This document shows, one piece after another, positions 24,130 to 31,915 of a stretch of 32,328 nt of DNA. Under the pieces are notes generated by a model. The model made no database searches and was not told the DNA's origin. It saw nothing but the letters and a program-made list of their open reading frames with translations. The first letter of the stretch is position 1. Every line of letters begins with the position of its first letter. Made by a program: the position numbers and the translations under genes. Where the stretch lies: NCBI GenBank assembly GCA_029265875.1, contig JAJUGS010000010.1:1-32328 (forward strand). The letters run 5' to 3'. The DNA comes from Prolixibacteraceae bacterium. Its GTDB lineage: Bacteria; Bacteroidota; Bacteroidia; Bacteroidales; Prolixibacteraceae.

Positions 24130-24596
24130 TCTTCCGGCTGGTTCATCAGTTCATCACTTTTTTTATCGATCCACTCAATTATTGCTTTTTGGGTTTCTTT
24201 GTCCAGTTTTGCTTCGCGATGCATCATTACATAAGGTTTCAAGGGCATGGTTCCGCGCTCAATTTCCTGTTTCATATCTTCCAGCGCTTTTATTTTATCG
24301 TAATCATCCAGCGTCTTCCATTCCGAAAGATTCAGTTCTTTTTTGCCATTGGTGATATGTTGGTTGATCATCCACGAAACCGGGGAAATTTTATGGTACC
24401 ACAGGTACTTTGTGTTGTTGGAATGACAATCGAGACAGGCATTTTGAAAAGCTTCCTTAACTTCAGATGGCATATTTTCGGAATTGATAACCAGGTTTTC
24501 CGTGCTTTCTGAAATATTTTTTTCAGGCTGAAAAAACTGGGTAACAACAAAAGCGACAAACAATGCTGCGGCGGAAATGATGATCAGCTTCTTCAT
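24126..24596 (-). CDS. Haem-binding domain protein (cytochrome c-like, periplasmic)
   Basis: This 156-residue protein has an N-terminal hydrophobic segment (5-20) that is a signal peptide or anchor. It is followed by a single haem c site in NACLDCHSNNTKYLWYHK, the signature of the Haem_bd family. The partner motif GTMPLKPYVMMH supplies a likely methionine axial ligand, and LDKETQKAIIEWID is the usual C-terminal helix. The family is small and its role is mostly unknown, probably electron transfer in the periplasm. It is followed with overlapping stop and start by the editing-domain gene. A strong hairpin separates it from the second haem protein upstream. Confidence 0.85.
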   Translation of the reverse strand: MKKLIIISAAALFVAFVVTQFFQPEKNISESTENLVINSENMPSEVKEAFQNACLDCHSNNTKYLWYHKISPVSWMINQHITNGKKELNLSEWKTLDDYDKIKALEDMKQEIERGTMPLKPYVMMHREAKLDKETQKAIIEWIDKKSDELMNQPEE

Positions 24597-24611
24597 AATC
24601 TTAATCGGTAA

Positions 24612-24657
24612 AAAATACCCGGAAAATCTGTCACGACAGCACTCTTCCGGGTATTTT
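24612..24657 (-). terminator. Hairpin terminator between the two haem-protein genes
   Basis: AAAATACCCGGAA and TTCCGGGTATTTT form a 13-bp stem enclosing a 20-base loop that itself can pair (CTGT-CACG-ACAG). On the minus strand the stem ends in a T-run. It would end, or thin out, transcription from the upstream haem gene. Confidence 0.8.
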
Positions 24658-24671
24658 GGTTAAAAATGCCA

Positions 24672-25061
24672 TTATTTTTTCATCAGGGCTTTGCCTTCAC
24701 TTTTTGCCCAGTCGATCAGGATTTTCTTTTCTGCATCCGTTAATTTTTTGTCGGGGAATTTTTCAAGGAATTTTGCCGGTGGCATTTCGTTTTCCTCAAC
24801 GGTTTCGGCAATTTCGCCCAACGCGTGGATCATCTCTTTTTTGCCCAGCGTATCAAATGTTTTCAGGTCGAGTTTTTCCTTGGCCTTGTCGTTCTTCGAG
24901 TCGGTGTTGTGGCAGCCAAAACATGATTTTTCAATCACCGCCTTAACATTGTCGGGCATCACAGGGGCTTTTGTTTCGGTAGGGTTAACCGACGCTTTCA
25001 GCCAACCTGCCGAAACAAATAATGCAAACAGTGTGATAACAAAGTGTTTTTTTCTGATCAT
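24672..25061 (-). CDS. Small haem-binding domain protein (cytochrome c-like, secreted)
   Basis: The 129-residue protein has a clear signal peptide (MIRKKHFVITLFALFVSAG, cut near residue 24) and one haem c site in SCFGCHNTDS. ENEMPPAKFLEKFPDKKLTDAEKKILIDW follows, with a probable methionine ligand in EMPP and the C-terminal helix of the Haem_bd family. It appears related to the next gene downstream (24126-24596), the pair probably coming from an old duplication. A periplasmic electron carrier role is likely but unproven. The DsbD-type protein at 10708 could supply the reductant needed to attach haem. Confidence 0.82.
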   Translation of the reverse strand: MIRKKHFVITLFALFVSAGWLKASVNPTETKAPVMPDNVKAVIEKSCFGCHNTDSKNDKAKEKLDLKTFDTLGKKEMIHALGEIAETVEENEMPPAKFLEKFPDKKLTDAEKKILIDWAKSEGKALMKK

Positions 25062-25159
25062 GGTAATTTAGTTTTATAGTGAATAAATTCGTTATATTCA
25101 ATATTATAACATTATTGGTCCATTTTTGTTTTAAACATAAATCTGTCTTTGTACCGAAA

Positions 25160-25189
25160 TTGTTTTTGAGATATTAAAAATTACATTTG
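25160..25189 (+). promoter_or_regulatory. Promoter of the T9SS protease gene (TTG-N19-TACATTTG)
   Basis: TTG at 25160-25162 and TACATTTG at 25182-25189 fit the Bacteroidota promoter with a 19-base spacer. The -7 box ends 22 bases before the ATG at 25212. Confidence 0.5.
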
Positions 25190-25211
25190 TGGATAAAAAT
25201 CGCCAGTTTTT

Positions 25212-27407
25212 ATGAACCGATTATATTCAGGGATTTTGATATTGATACTCATTTTGGCAACAGGGCAAATTAGTGCCCAGTTATCAAAAATGGGGGTTCC
25301 GTTGAAAATAAAACAGTTAAAAAGTTCACGTGGCGGGAAAGTCGAAATGCCCTCATTTCTTTCGTATTTCAGCAGCGAAGTGCAAACCGTGCAGGATGAA
25401 AAGCAACTGAAACCATTCAAATTTGCTCATGGTTACCCGGTGAACCTGACAACCGGGAATTCTGGAGAATGGTTTTCTGCAGCCGATTCAGAAGATATGG
25501 CTGTGTGGCGGTTAACCATAAAATCGGCGGGTGCCTATTCGCTCAATCTTGTTTTTGATGATTTTGAGATACCAGAAAACGCCCGCTTATTTGTTTACAG
25601 CGAAACAGAAGAATATCTTTTAGGTGCTTTTACACAAGATAACAATTCAGCATCACGAAAATTTGCCATTTCCCCGGTTGCGGGCGATGAGATTACCGTA
25701 CAATACGAAGTACCGGAAAAACTCAGTCATGTCGATCCTTTCAGGATTATACAGGTGAATCACGATTATGTGGGAATTTTAAAGTCGGGCACTCGCCGGC
25801 CAATGGGCAAAACAGCAGGCTCGTGCAATATTGATATTAATTGTGATGCCTGGGGCAGTTGGGAAGAACCTAAAAATTCAGTGGTGCGCATCATTATTAA
25901 TAAACCGGGAGGATCGGAAATCTGCACTGGTGTGCTTGTAAATAACACAGCCGAAAATCAAAAGCCGTATGTTTTATCGGCGGCACACTGTTTCGACAAG
26001 TGGAGCTATGCTGAAACCTCTGTTTTTACATTTAATTACGAAAGTCCGTTTTGTAAACCTTTAGATGGCGATCCATCCAATTCAATTTCAGGTGCTGCCA
26101 TGAAAGCTCAGTTCGACAGTCTTGATTTTGCCCTGGTGCTGCTGAATACGGTTCCGCCTCCTGAGTACCGTCCGTATTATGCAGGTTGGAACAGAATCTC
26201 TGAAGTTTCCGAATCATCTGTTAGCATTCATCATCCACAGGGCGATATTAAAAAGCTGGCCAACGACAATGATGCTTCGGTAATTGCCACATTCGACTCG
26301 CCATACGTAAAAAACGGGCATCTCAGGATCTTAAAATGGGAAGGCGGTACTACCGAACAGGGTTCTTCAGGAGGCCCGTTGTTCGATCAGAATAAACTGT
26401 TAAAGGGAACTTTAACCGGCGGTTCGGCGGTTTGTGGAAAATCGGTGGATGATTATTTTGCCAGGCTGGCACTTGCCTGGGATTACAAAAACGATTCAAC
26501 GAAACAGTTAAAATACTGGCTCGACCCTTTAAAAACAAACCCCGCGACCCTGCAGGGAAAACAGTTTTATACGGAAGCAGATTTATGCGGGGCGTTTACC
26601 AATCTGACAGATATTGACTCTTATGCACTTGTTCCAATAAAAAACGGGACCGAATTTGCCGGTTATTGGGGTGGTTCAAACAGCGTTGGGATTACTGAAA
26701 TAACTGAAAAATTCAAGACCGAGGCAAATCTGCATTTAAAAGGAATATCGCTTGGAGTGGGCCGTATTAAAAACGCTATAAAAAGCCAGAACAGCGAGAT
26801 TACCATCAAAATTTATAATGGCACTTCGGTACCCGGGCAACCCATTTATTCGCAAAGCGTGAAAACTTCGGAATTGGCTCCTGATGCCATGAATTATATC
26901 CCGTTTACAAAAGTTGTAAAACCCGGAACCGAGTTTTTTGCCGGTTTCGAGATTTCAAATGTTGCTGCACCCGATTCTTTTGCCATTTACCAGTCATTAA
27001 AAGCATCCACCCAAACTAACAGCTGTTTTATCAGGAAGAATAATCAATGGAATGCTTTTTCCAGCCTGAACGCCGAAAAAAAAACCATGTCGAACATTAT
27101 CGAACTGGTTGCCTGCAATATCAACAATTTCAATACCGATACACCCAGGGTTGAAAATCCGTTAGATATTGTGGTGTTCCCGAATCCTGTCACTTCAACA
27201 TTCACGGTTGAAGCTGGTAAAGAAATTACTGCACAGCAAATAAAAGTATATAATGTCGCAGGACAATTGTGCACCTGCAAAATCACCCCAATCGGCGACA
27301 GAAAATTAAATGTGGATATGAGAGGCAATGTTTCGGGGATCTATTTTGTACATTATAACAACGGCAACAGTTTCATTACCAAAAAGATTTCATTTGTTCA
27401 GTGGTGA
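25212..27407 (+). CDS. Secreted lysyl-endopeptidase-like serine protease with T9SS type A sorting domain
   Basis: This is a 731-residue exported protease. A signal peptide (1-22, ending in SAQ) is followed by an N-terminal propeptide-like region to about 200. The trypsin-fold domain runs from about 204 to 440. Catalytic residues are H259 (LSAAHC), D305 (SLDFALVLLN) and S386 (EQGSSGGPL). CNIDINC, LVNNTAENQ, AGWNR and the IHHPQGD loop resemble Achromobacter lysyl endopeptidase (Lys-C), though lysine preference is not proven here. A beta-rich module (about 450-640) comes next. The end is a T9SS sorting domain with FPNPVTSTFTV and SGIYFVHYNNG, which sends the protein through the outer membrane. 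Mature activity probably needs removal of the N-terminal part. Confidence 0.9.
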   Translation: MNRLYSGILILILILATGQISAQLSKMGVPLKIKQLKSSRGGKVEMPSFLSYFSSEVQTVQDEKQLKPFKFAHGYPVNLTTGNSGEWFSAADSEDMAVWRLTIKSAGAYSLNLVFDDFEIPENARLFVYSETEEYLLGAFTQDNNSASRKFAISPVAGDEITVQYEVPEKLSHVDPFRIIQVNHDYVGILKSGTRRPMGKTAGSCNIDINCDAWGSWEEPKNSVVRIIINKPGGSEICTGVLVNNTAENQKPYVLSAAHCFDKWSYAETSVFTFNYESPFCKPLDGDPSNSISGAAMKAQFDSLDFALVLLNTVPPPEYRPYYAGWNRISEVSESSVSIHHPQGDIKKLANDNDASVIATFDSPYVKNGHLRILKWEGGTTEQGSSGGPLFDQNKLLKGTLTGGSAVCGKSVDDYFARLALAWDYKNDSTKQLKYWLDPLKTNPATLQGKQFYTEADLCGAFTNLTDIDSYALVPIKNGTEFAGYWGGSNSVGITEITEKFKTEANLHLKGISLGVGRIKNAIKSQNSEITIKIYNGTSVPGQPIYSQSVKTSELAPDAMNYIPFTKVVKPGTEFFAGFEISNVAAPDSFAIYQSLKASTQTNSCFIRKNNQWNAFSSLNAEKKTMSNIIELVACNINNFNTDTPRVENPLDIVVFPNPVTSTFTVEAGKEITAQQIKVYNVAGQLCTCKITPIGDRKLNVDMRGNVSGIYFVHYNNGNSFITKKISFVQW

Positions 27408-27417
27408 TCAGCATTGC

Positions 27418-28161
27418 TTATCTCGTTAATTTAAGCAACCCATTGATGATCGTTAACGGGTGAGGCGGATTGCCTGGGATGTACAGATCGATTTTTACAT
27501 CTTTCAGAATACTGCGTTCGAGTGCTGCGCTGTCGGCAAAAATGCCACCGCTGATTGCATCGACTCCGCACAAGATAAAGAGTTTGGGTGATGGAATGGC
27601 TTCCCAGGTAGTTTTCAGTGCTTCGGCCATGTTTTCCGAAATGGGGCCGGTAACCACCACGCCATCAGCATATCGCGGTGAAGCCACAAATTCAATTCCA
27701 TACCTGCCCATATCAAAATTGGCATTTCCACAGGCGTTCAGTTCAAACTCACACGAATTGTCGCCACCTGCCGAAACCTGCCTTAATTTCAGTGATTTGC
27801 CAAAAACTGTTTTAATTTTTGGGTCGATCAAAGTCTGGTCCAGCTCAATATTTTTTTTCTCACCCTCAGAAATAATAAGGTTTTCGAGCTTGTTTGTACT
27901 GATTTTATGGTCGTTTGTGAAAGTGATTTTTTCAGGAAAACGAAAAGCACATTCGCCGCAGAAGTTGCATTTTGCAAGGTTAATTCTGACAGGATTTGCC
28001 GAAATGGCATTTAACGGGCAGCAACTCACCAGTGCATTTTCATCCACTTTTAGGGAACTGATTTCCGTCCGTCCGCGAAAAGGTGCCGGAACTTCGGCTT
28101 TTGTGGGATCAGTGATAAATTGTTTGCCGTTGTGTTTTATGATTTTAATTTCCTGTAACAT
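27418..28161 (-). CDS. HyfI/NuoB-like small subunit fused to a one-cluster ferredoxin domain (Ehr-type complex)
   Basis: This 247-residue protein joins a ferredoxin-like part (about 40-80) to a domain related to group 4 hydrogenase small subunits and NuoB (about 120-247). The ferredoxin part has C48 (CCPLNAI) and C65, C68, C71 (CNFCGEC), which is one cluster's worth of ligands. The position of the next CP cysteine is F75. In the NuoB-like domain the proximal-cluster cysteines, by comparison with HycG, read D134, C137, D201 and N231 (PGNPP instead of PGCPP). That cluster is therefore probably absent. The rest of the fold is kept (SPRYADGVVVTGPIS, SGGIF). It is the last gene of the minus-strand operon, 10 bases after the large subunit. 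It probably accepts or passes electrons through its single ferredoxin cluster. Confidence 0.82.
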   Translation of the reverse strand: MLQEIKIIKHNGKQFITDPTKAEVPAPFRGRTEISSLKVDENALVSCCPLNAISANPVRINLAKCNFCGECAFRFPEKITFTNDHKISTNKLENLIISEGEKKNIELDQTLIDPKIKTVFGKSLKLRQVSAGGDNSCEFELNACGNANFDMGRYGIEFVASPRYADGVVVTGPISENMAEALKTTWEAIPSPKLFILCGVDAISGGIFADSAALERSILKDVKIDLYIPGNPPHPLTIINGLLKLTR

Positions 28162-28171
28162 CTTCAGTTTT

Positions 28172-29695
28172 TTAAAGGTCGAATCCGCAGTAACTTAAAT
28201 TGTAACTCTTATTGTTGATCGGAAAGTCGGAAATTTCAAGGTTTCGCAACGAAAGTTCCAGTGCTTTCCAGTTGTGAAACGATGGGTCCTTTATTTTGTA
28301 ATAAACCAGTTCCCCGTTTTTGCCCGTCACAGCGGTGTGGCAAATCTCACCGCGCCAGCCTTCCACCAGCGAAACGGCCAGTCTTCCGGGTTTCAGCGCA
28401 ATATCACTGACTGGTTTTGGAGAAGGATGGACAAATTCTTCGTTTTTTAATACTTCCCTGATCCAGAAAATGGATTGTTTTATCTCTTTCCGGCGCAGCA
28501 AAAAACGGGAGAAAACGTCACCTTTTGGCAAAACTATTGGGGTGTATGGATGTTTTACAAATGCTTTGGAAGGGTGGCTTTTCCGAACATCGCGCGGAAT
28601 ATTTGCCATTCGTGCAACCATCCCGACTGCCCCGATTTTCCGCATTTGTTGCTCGGTAACAGTTCCGATATCATCAAAACGGTTTTCAACACTGGGCAAA
28701 CGGTAAGTGAGGTGGGCCAGTTCAACAAATTGTTTTTCGTATTTATCGAGAGTTTGCAGAATCTGACTTTTGAGCTGATTTGTCAAAGGGTAGTGCGTTC
28801 CTCCTGTTCTGATCATTCCTTTTCCAAGCCGGTTTCCGCACCACGCCTGGGTTTGGTTGATGATTGCCGTGCGGAGAATTCCAAAAATACTGGCTCCGAG
28901 GTTGTAAGCCACGTCTGTGCAAAGTGCAGAAATATCGGCAGTGTGCACGGCAATGCGCTCCAGTTCCAGTGCGATTGAGCGTTCAATATCAAGCTGAGTG
29001 GCTGTTTCAATTCCGGCAAGCGATTCCATTATACCGGCAAAGGCCAGGCTGTGACCAACTGTCGTATCTCCCGCAACCGATTCGGCCACAATATTACGTT
29101 GCAGCAAAGTTTGTTTATCCAATAAAGTCTGTTCAACTCCGCGGTGTTGCCAGCCCAACTGTATTTCGAGGTGCAACACATTTTCGCCATTACAGATAAA
29201 CCTGAAATGCCCCGGTTCGATAATTCCGGCATGAACGGGACCAACGCCAACTTCGTGCAGTTCATTACTTTCGATGGAATAAAACGGATAATCGTTAATT
29301 TTTAGGTTCGTATCAGCGCGGTTATGCGCAAATCTGACCGGTTTCAGCCACGGATGCCCCGGAAAACCAACACCAAAGTTCTCGTGAATTTCGCGCTCGA
29401 AAATATGAAGTGCGTTGATTTGTGGTGTCAGCGATGCGAGTTCCTGTTCGACATTTTTCGGTAAAAAATGGGAGAGAATAAAAATATTTTGGGTGGAGTC
29501 GTTTGCAATGGCAGCTATAAATTTAAGTCCATCATCCTGGGGAAAAGCAAAATAGGTGACACAGTGATTTTCGTTAAGCGTCAGCAATTCAATTATTTCT
29601 TTGCTGAAATCCGCGTAATTTAAAACCGGGATCAAATCGGTTTCAATGGATTTGCAATTTTGAATTATACAATATTTTTTGTTTTCAGAAACCAT
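28172..29695 (-). CDS. HyfG/HycE-like large subunit without NiFe ligands (Ehr-type complex)
   Basis: This 507-residue protein fuses a NuoC-like part (about 1-115; HIFEREIHENFGVGFPGHPW is typical) with a NuoD/hydrogenase large-subunit part. Family landmarks are VGPVHAGIIEPGHFRF, LGWQHRGVEQTLL and ELERIAVHTADI. The first metal motif, ERVCGICGFAHS in E. coli HycE, reads ESVAGDTTVGHS here, so both cysteines become A208 and T211. The second, DPCxxC, reads DPSFHN, giving S472 and N475. No NiFe centre can be held in the usual way, so it is not a working hydrogenase. It could bind a quinone or another substrate in the vacated cavity, as NuoD does. It lies six bases after the antiporter-like subunit. 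Confidence 0.88.
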   Translation of the reverse strand: MVSENKKYCIIQNCKSIETDLIPVLNYADFSKEIIELLTLNENHCVTYFAFPQDDGLKFIAAIANDSTQNIFILSHFLPKNVEQELASLTPQINALHIFEREIHENFGVGFPGHPWLKPVRFAHNRADTNLKINDYPFYSIESNELHEVGVGPVHAGIIEPGHFRFICNGENVLHLEIQLGWQHRGVEQTLLDKQTLLQRNIVAESVAGDTTVGHSLAFAGIMESLAGIETATQLDIERSIALELERIAVHTADISALCTDVAYNLGASIFGILRTAIINQTQAWCGNRLGKGMIRTGGTHYPLTNQLKSQILQTLDKYEKQFVELAHLTYRLPSVENRFDDIGTVTEQQMRKIGAVGMVARMANIPRDVRKSHPSKAFVKHPYTPIVLPKGDVFSRFLLRRKEIKQSIFWIREVLKNEEFVHPSPKPVSDIALKPGRLAVSLVEGWRGEICHTAVTGKNGELVYYKIKDPSFHNWKALELSLRNLEISDFPINNKSYNLSYCGFDL

Positions 29696-29701
29696 GTGGC
29701 G

Positions 29702-31126
29702 TCAGTTTAAAAGTTGAATGGTCTGTTTGATCAGATCGGTTAAAATTGCTGGAGGATTGAATCCCATGTAAATTACCGCGAAAAACAGCACAAACTGCGA
29801 AACCGGTTCAAGGCGGTTGGCGAAAACGGCATCAGGTTTAAAATTCTCGGGGAGATCAGCAAAAAGCAGGTGCATGGTTTTTGAAATTATAAAATACATA
29901 ATAATAGTCATCATGATCAGAACCGCAACGGCAGTAACAATGAATCCCTCTGAAAAAAGCGCTTTGAAAATCATGAACTCGGTAATAAACAAACCCGATG
30001 GCGGAATGGCAGTTACAGAGATAATTCCCAATAAAAAGGCGAGCGCCCCGGTCGGATTCAACTTAAAGTAGGAACCGGTGTCTTTGATCCATCCGCTGTG
30101 AAAGAATGCCCGCACCTGTCCGAACTGAAAAAATAATCCGCCTTTTATAAACGAGTGAAAAACAAGGTGCAGCAATGCCGCGTAATACCCTGCTTTCCCT
30201 GCAGAAATGGTAATTAAAATAAGTGCAACATGTTCCATGCTGGAAAAGGCAAACATCCTTTTGTATCGTTTAATTCTGAATAACTGAATGGTTGCCAGCG
30301 AAATGCTGATTAACCCGGTAACCAGTAAAACGTTTTGTGCCCACGAATTCAGCGGGGTTTGATTGATAACTGTGTACACCCTGAAAATGGCTATGAAACC
30401 CGCATTGATCATGGCAGTTGAAAAAATGGCATTCACCGGCGACGGCGCAACTGTTTTGGCATCAATGGTTCCGGCGTAAAACGGGAAAACATTCAGCTTG
30501 GCGCTGTAACCGGTAAGTATCAGAACGAAAGCGGTTTTCAGAAAAAACGGGTCCATTTTCTGTGCGACCGATGCAAGATACGACACCGAAAGATTGGCGC
30601 CTTCGGGCGAAGTAGCCTGGGTTGCCAAAATCAGAATACCCAAAAATGCGATGGCAATTCCCACTGACGAAAGAAAAAGATATTTCCAGGCAGCTTCGAG
30701 CGGTGTTTCATACCGGTTGTGAAAAATCAGGAAGGTCATGCAGAGTGTGGTCGCTTCAATGCTGACCCACATCAACACAATATTTTCGGCAAAATAAACT
30801 GACGAAAGTGCCGTGGCCAGAATAATCATAATTGCAGCAAAACGGGTTTCGCTTTTTACGTCTTTTACATGCCTTTTGAAATAGAGATTGGAATGAAACA
30901 GCGTCGGGACCAGCAGGATGCTTAAAAGTGCATTCATCAGCACCGACAAGCTGTCGAACTGATAATAGACCGTATCGAAAGAATCCAGATTTTTGTAGGA
31001 ATAAACGGTTAACAGACAATGAAGGGCTACAAACAGTGTGCTTCCGACTGCCATGATGATTCTGTTAGCAAACAGAAAAATCAGCAGGCTCAAAACAAAC
31101 GCTATCCCGAAAAAAAGTAAAATCAT
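29702..31126 (-). CDS. HyfF/NuoN-like proton- or ion-translocating membrane subunit (Ehr-type complex)
   Basis: This 474-residue protein is almost entirely membrane helices (about 13-14) and belongs to the NuoL/M/N and Mrp antiporter family, closest to hydrogenase-4 subunit F. The key charged residues of the family are visible: Glu in WVSIEATTL, Lys in GYSAKLNVFPFY, and Lys in KRYKRMFAFSSMEHVALI. The conserved APSPVNAIFST segment is also present. It lacks the usual HxWLPDA stretch (FYAGTIDAKTVAPSP instead). It would form the ion channel arm of the complex. The leader upstream contains the palindromic element at 31153-31250, which separates it from the HyfE-like gene. Confidence 0.88.
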   Translation of the reverse strand: MILLFFGIAFVLSLLIFLFANRIIMAVGSTLFVALHCLLTVYSYKNLDSFDTVYYQFDSLSVLMNALLSILLVPTLFHSNLYFKRHVKDVKSETRFAAIMIILATALSSVYFAENIVLMWVSIEATTLCMTFLIFHNRYETPLEAAWKYLFLSSVGIAIAFLGILILATQATSPEGANLSVSYLASVAQKMDPFFLKTAFVLILTGYSAKLNVFPFYAGTIDAKTVAPSPVNAIFSTAMINAGFIAIFRVYTVINQTPLNSWAQNVLLVTGLISISLATIQLFRIKRYKRMFAFSSMEHVALILITISAGKAGYYAALLHLVFHSFIKGGLFFQFGQVRAFFHSGWIKDTGSYFKLNPTGALAFLLGIISVTAIPPSGLFITEFMIFKALFSEGFIVTAVAVLIMMTIIMYFIISKTMHLLFADLPENFKPDAVFANRLEPVSQFVLFFAVIYMGFNPPAILTDLIKQTIQLLN

Positions 31127-31152
31127 AGTCTAATTTGTAATTAACGTTTTAT

Positions 31153-31250
31153 TACGCATCACCCCCTGCCCCCTCAAGGGGGTAATTGTTTCAATGTTTT
31201 TAGTGCGTATTTTAACGGTAAATCTCCCCATGAGGGGATAAAGGGGTGAT
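31153..31250. repeat. Palindromic REP-like element inside the Ehr-type operon
   Basis: ATCACCCC (31158-31165) pairs with GGGGTGAT (31243-31250). Inside it lie two GC-rich hairpins, CCCCC-TCAA-GGGGG (31169-31182) and TCCCC-ATGA-GGGGA (31225-31238), giving a three-way shape. TACGCA (31153) can also pair with TGCGTA (31204). It stands out by base composition from the AT-rich flanks. The form suggests a dispersed intergenic palindrome; a role as attenuator is possible. Confidence 0.65.
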
Positions 31251-31284
31251 AAATAGCTATACATTAATGTTTTATTCATCTCAC

Positions 31285-31914
31285 TTAATCTTTTAACTGG
31301 CTCAGTTTACTGGCCGAAATTGTATCAAAAGTATCCTTCACCTTGTTCATAAAAACACCGATTACCAACACTGCAATCAACACGTCTAACAAAACCGCCA
31401 GGCTCACAAGAAATGGCATTTCGCCACCAACCGCAAGCGACAGCAAAAAAGCGCCGTTTTCAATAATGAGAAAACCAACGAGGTGACTGAAAATATTTTT
31501 ATGGATGATGATGAAATACATTCCTCCTATCACGGTTGCCAGCGCCACGGTAAAAAATCGTAACTGAATCACTTCGTTGTTGATGGTGTAGCTCATCAGA
31601 AAACATCCGATCAGAACCGCTGAAATAATGATTAATGAATAAAAAACGGGCACTTTGCTTTCGTGGACCCTTTTTAACTGGTTTTGATGACGCAGCCGGT
31701 TCAGAAACCAGGGAATTATAATTGCCTTGACAATCAAAGTTTCAAGCAGAATTACAATCAGTCCGAGGAGTTGAATATGAATGAGGTTGTTAAAGGCAAT
31801 TCCAAAAAGTAAAGTTCCCTGAATGGCAAGCAACCAGATAAAATTCGATACTCTTTCGGAAAGGAAAAAGTACACGAGGGTTGCGGCGAACAAAACAATC
31901 AGAACAATAACCAT
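31285..31914 (-). CDS. HyfE-like membrane subunit (hydrogenase-4 component E / NuoK-MrpC type)
   Basis: This 209-residue protein has about six membrane helices and resembles hydrogenase-4 component E, whose C-terminal half is related to NuoK and MrpC. The family pattern includes LIVILLETLIVKAIIIPWFL, the conserved glutamate in GFLIIENGAFLLSL, and VLLDVLIAVLVIGVFMNK near the end. It would join the channel arm of the complex. It starts two bases after the HyfC-like stop codon (TGA-T-ATG), so the two are translated from one message. A gap of 158 bases with a palindromic element follows before the HyfF-like gene. Confidence 0.87.
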   Translation of the reverse strand: MVIVLIVLFAATLVYFFLSERVSNFIWLLAIQGTLLFGIAFNNLIHIQLLGLIVILLETLIVKAIIIPWFLNRLRHQNQLKRVHESKVPVFYSLIIISAVLIGCFLMSYTINNEVIQLRFFTVALATVIGGMYFIIIHKNIFSHLVGFLIIENGAFLLSLAVGGEMPFLVSLAVLLDVLIAVLVIGVFMNKVKDTFDTISASKLSQLKD

Positions 31915-31915
31915 A

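Noticed and set aside
27418-31914. A functional formate hydrogenlyase or hydrogenase-4
   Set aside because: The large subunit has no NiFe cysteines and no maturation or formate dehydrogenase genes are in the window.
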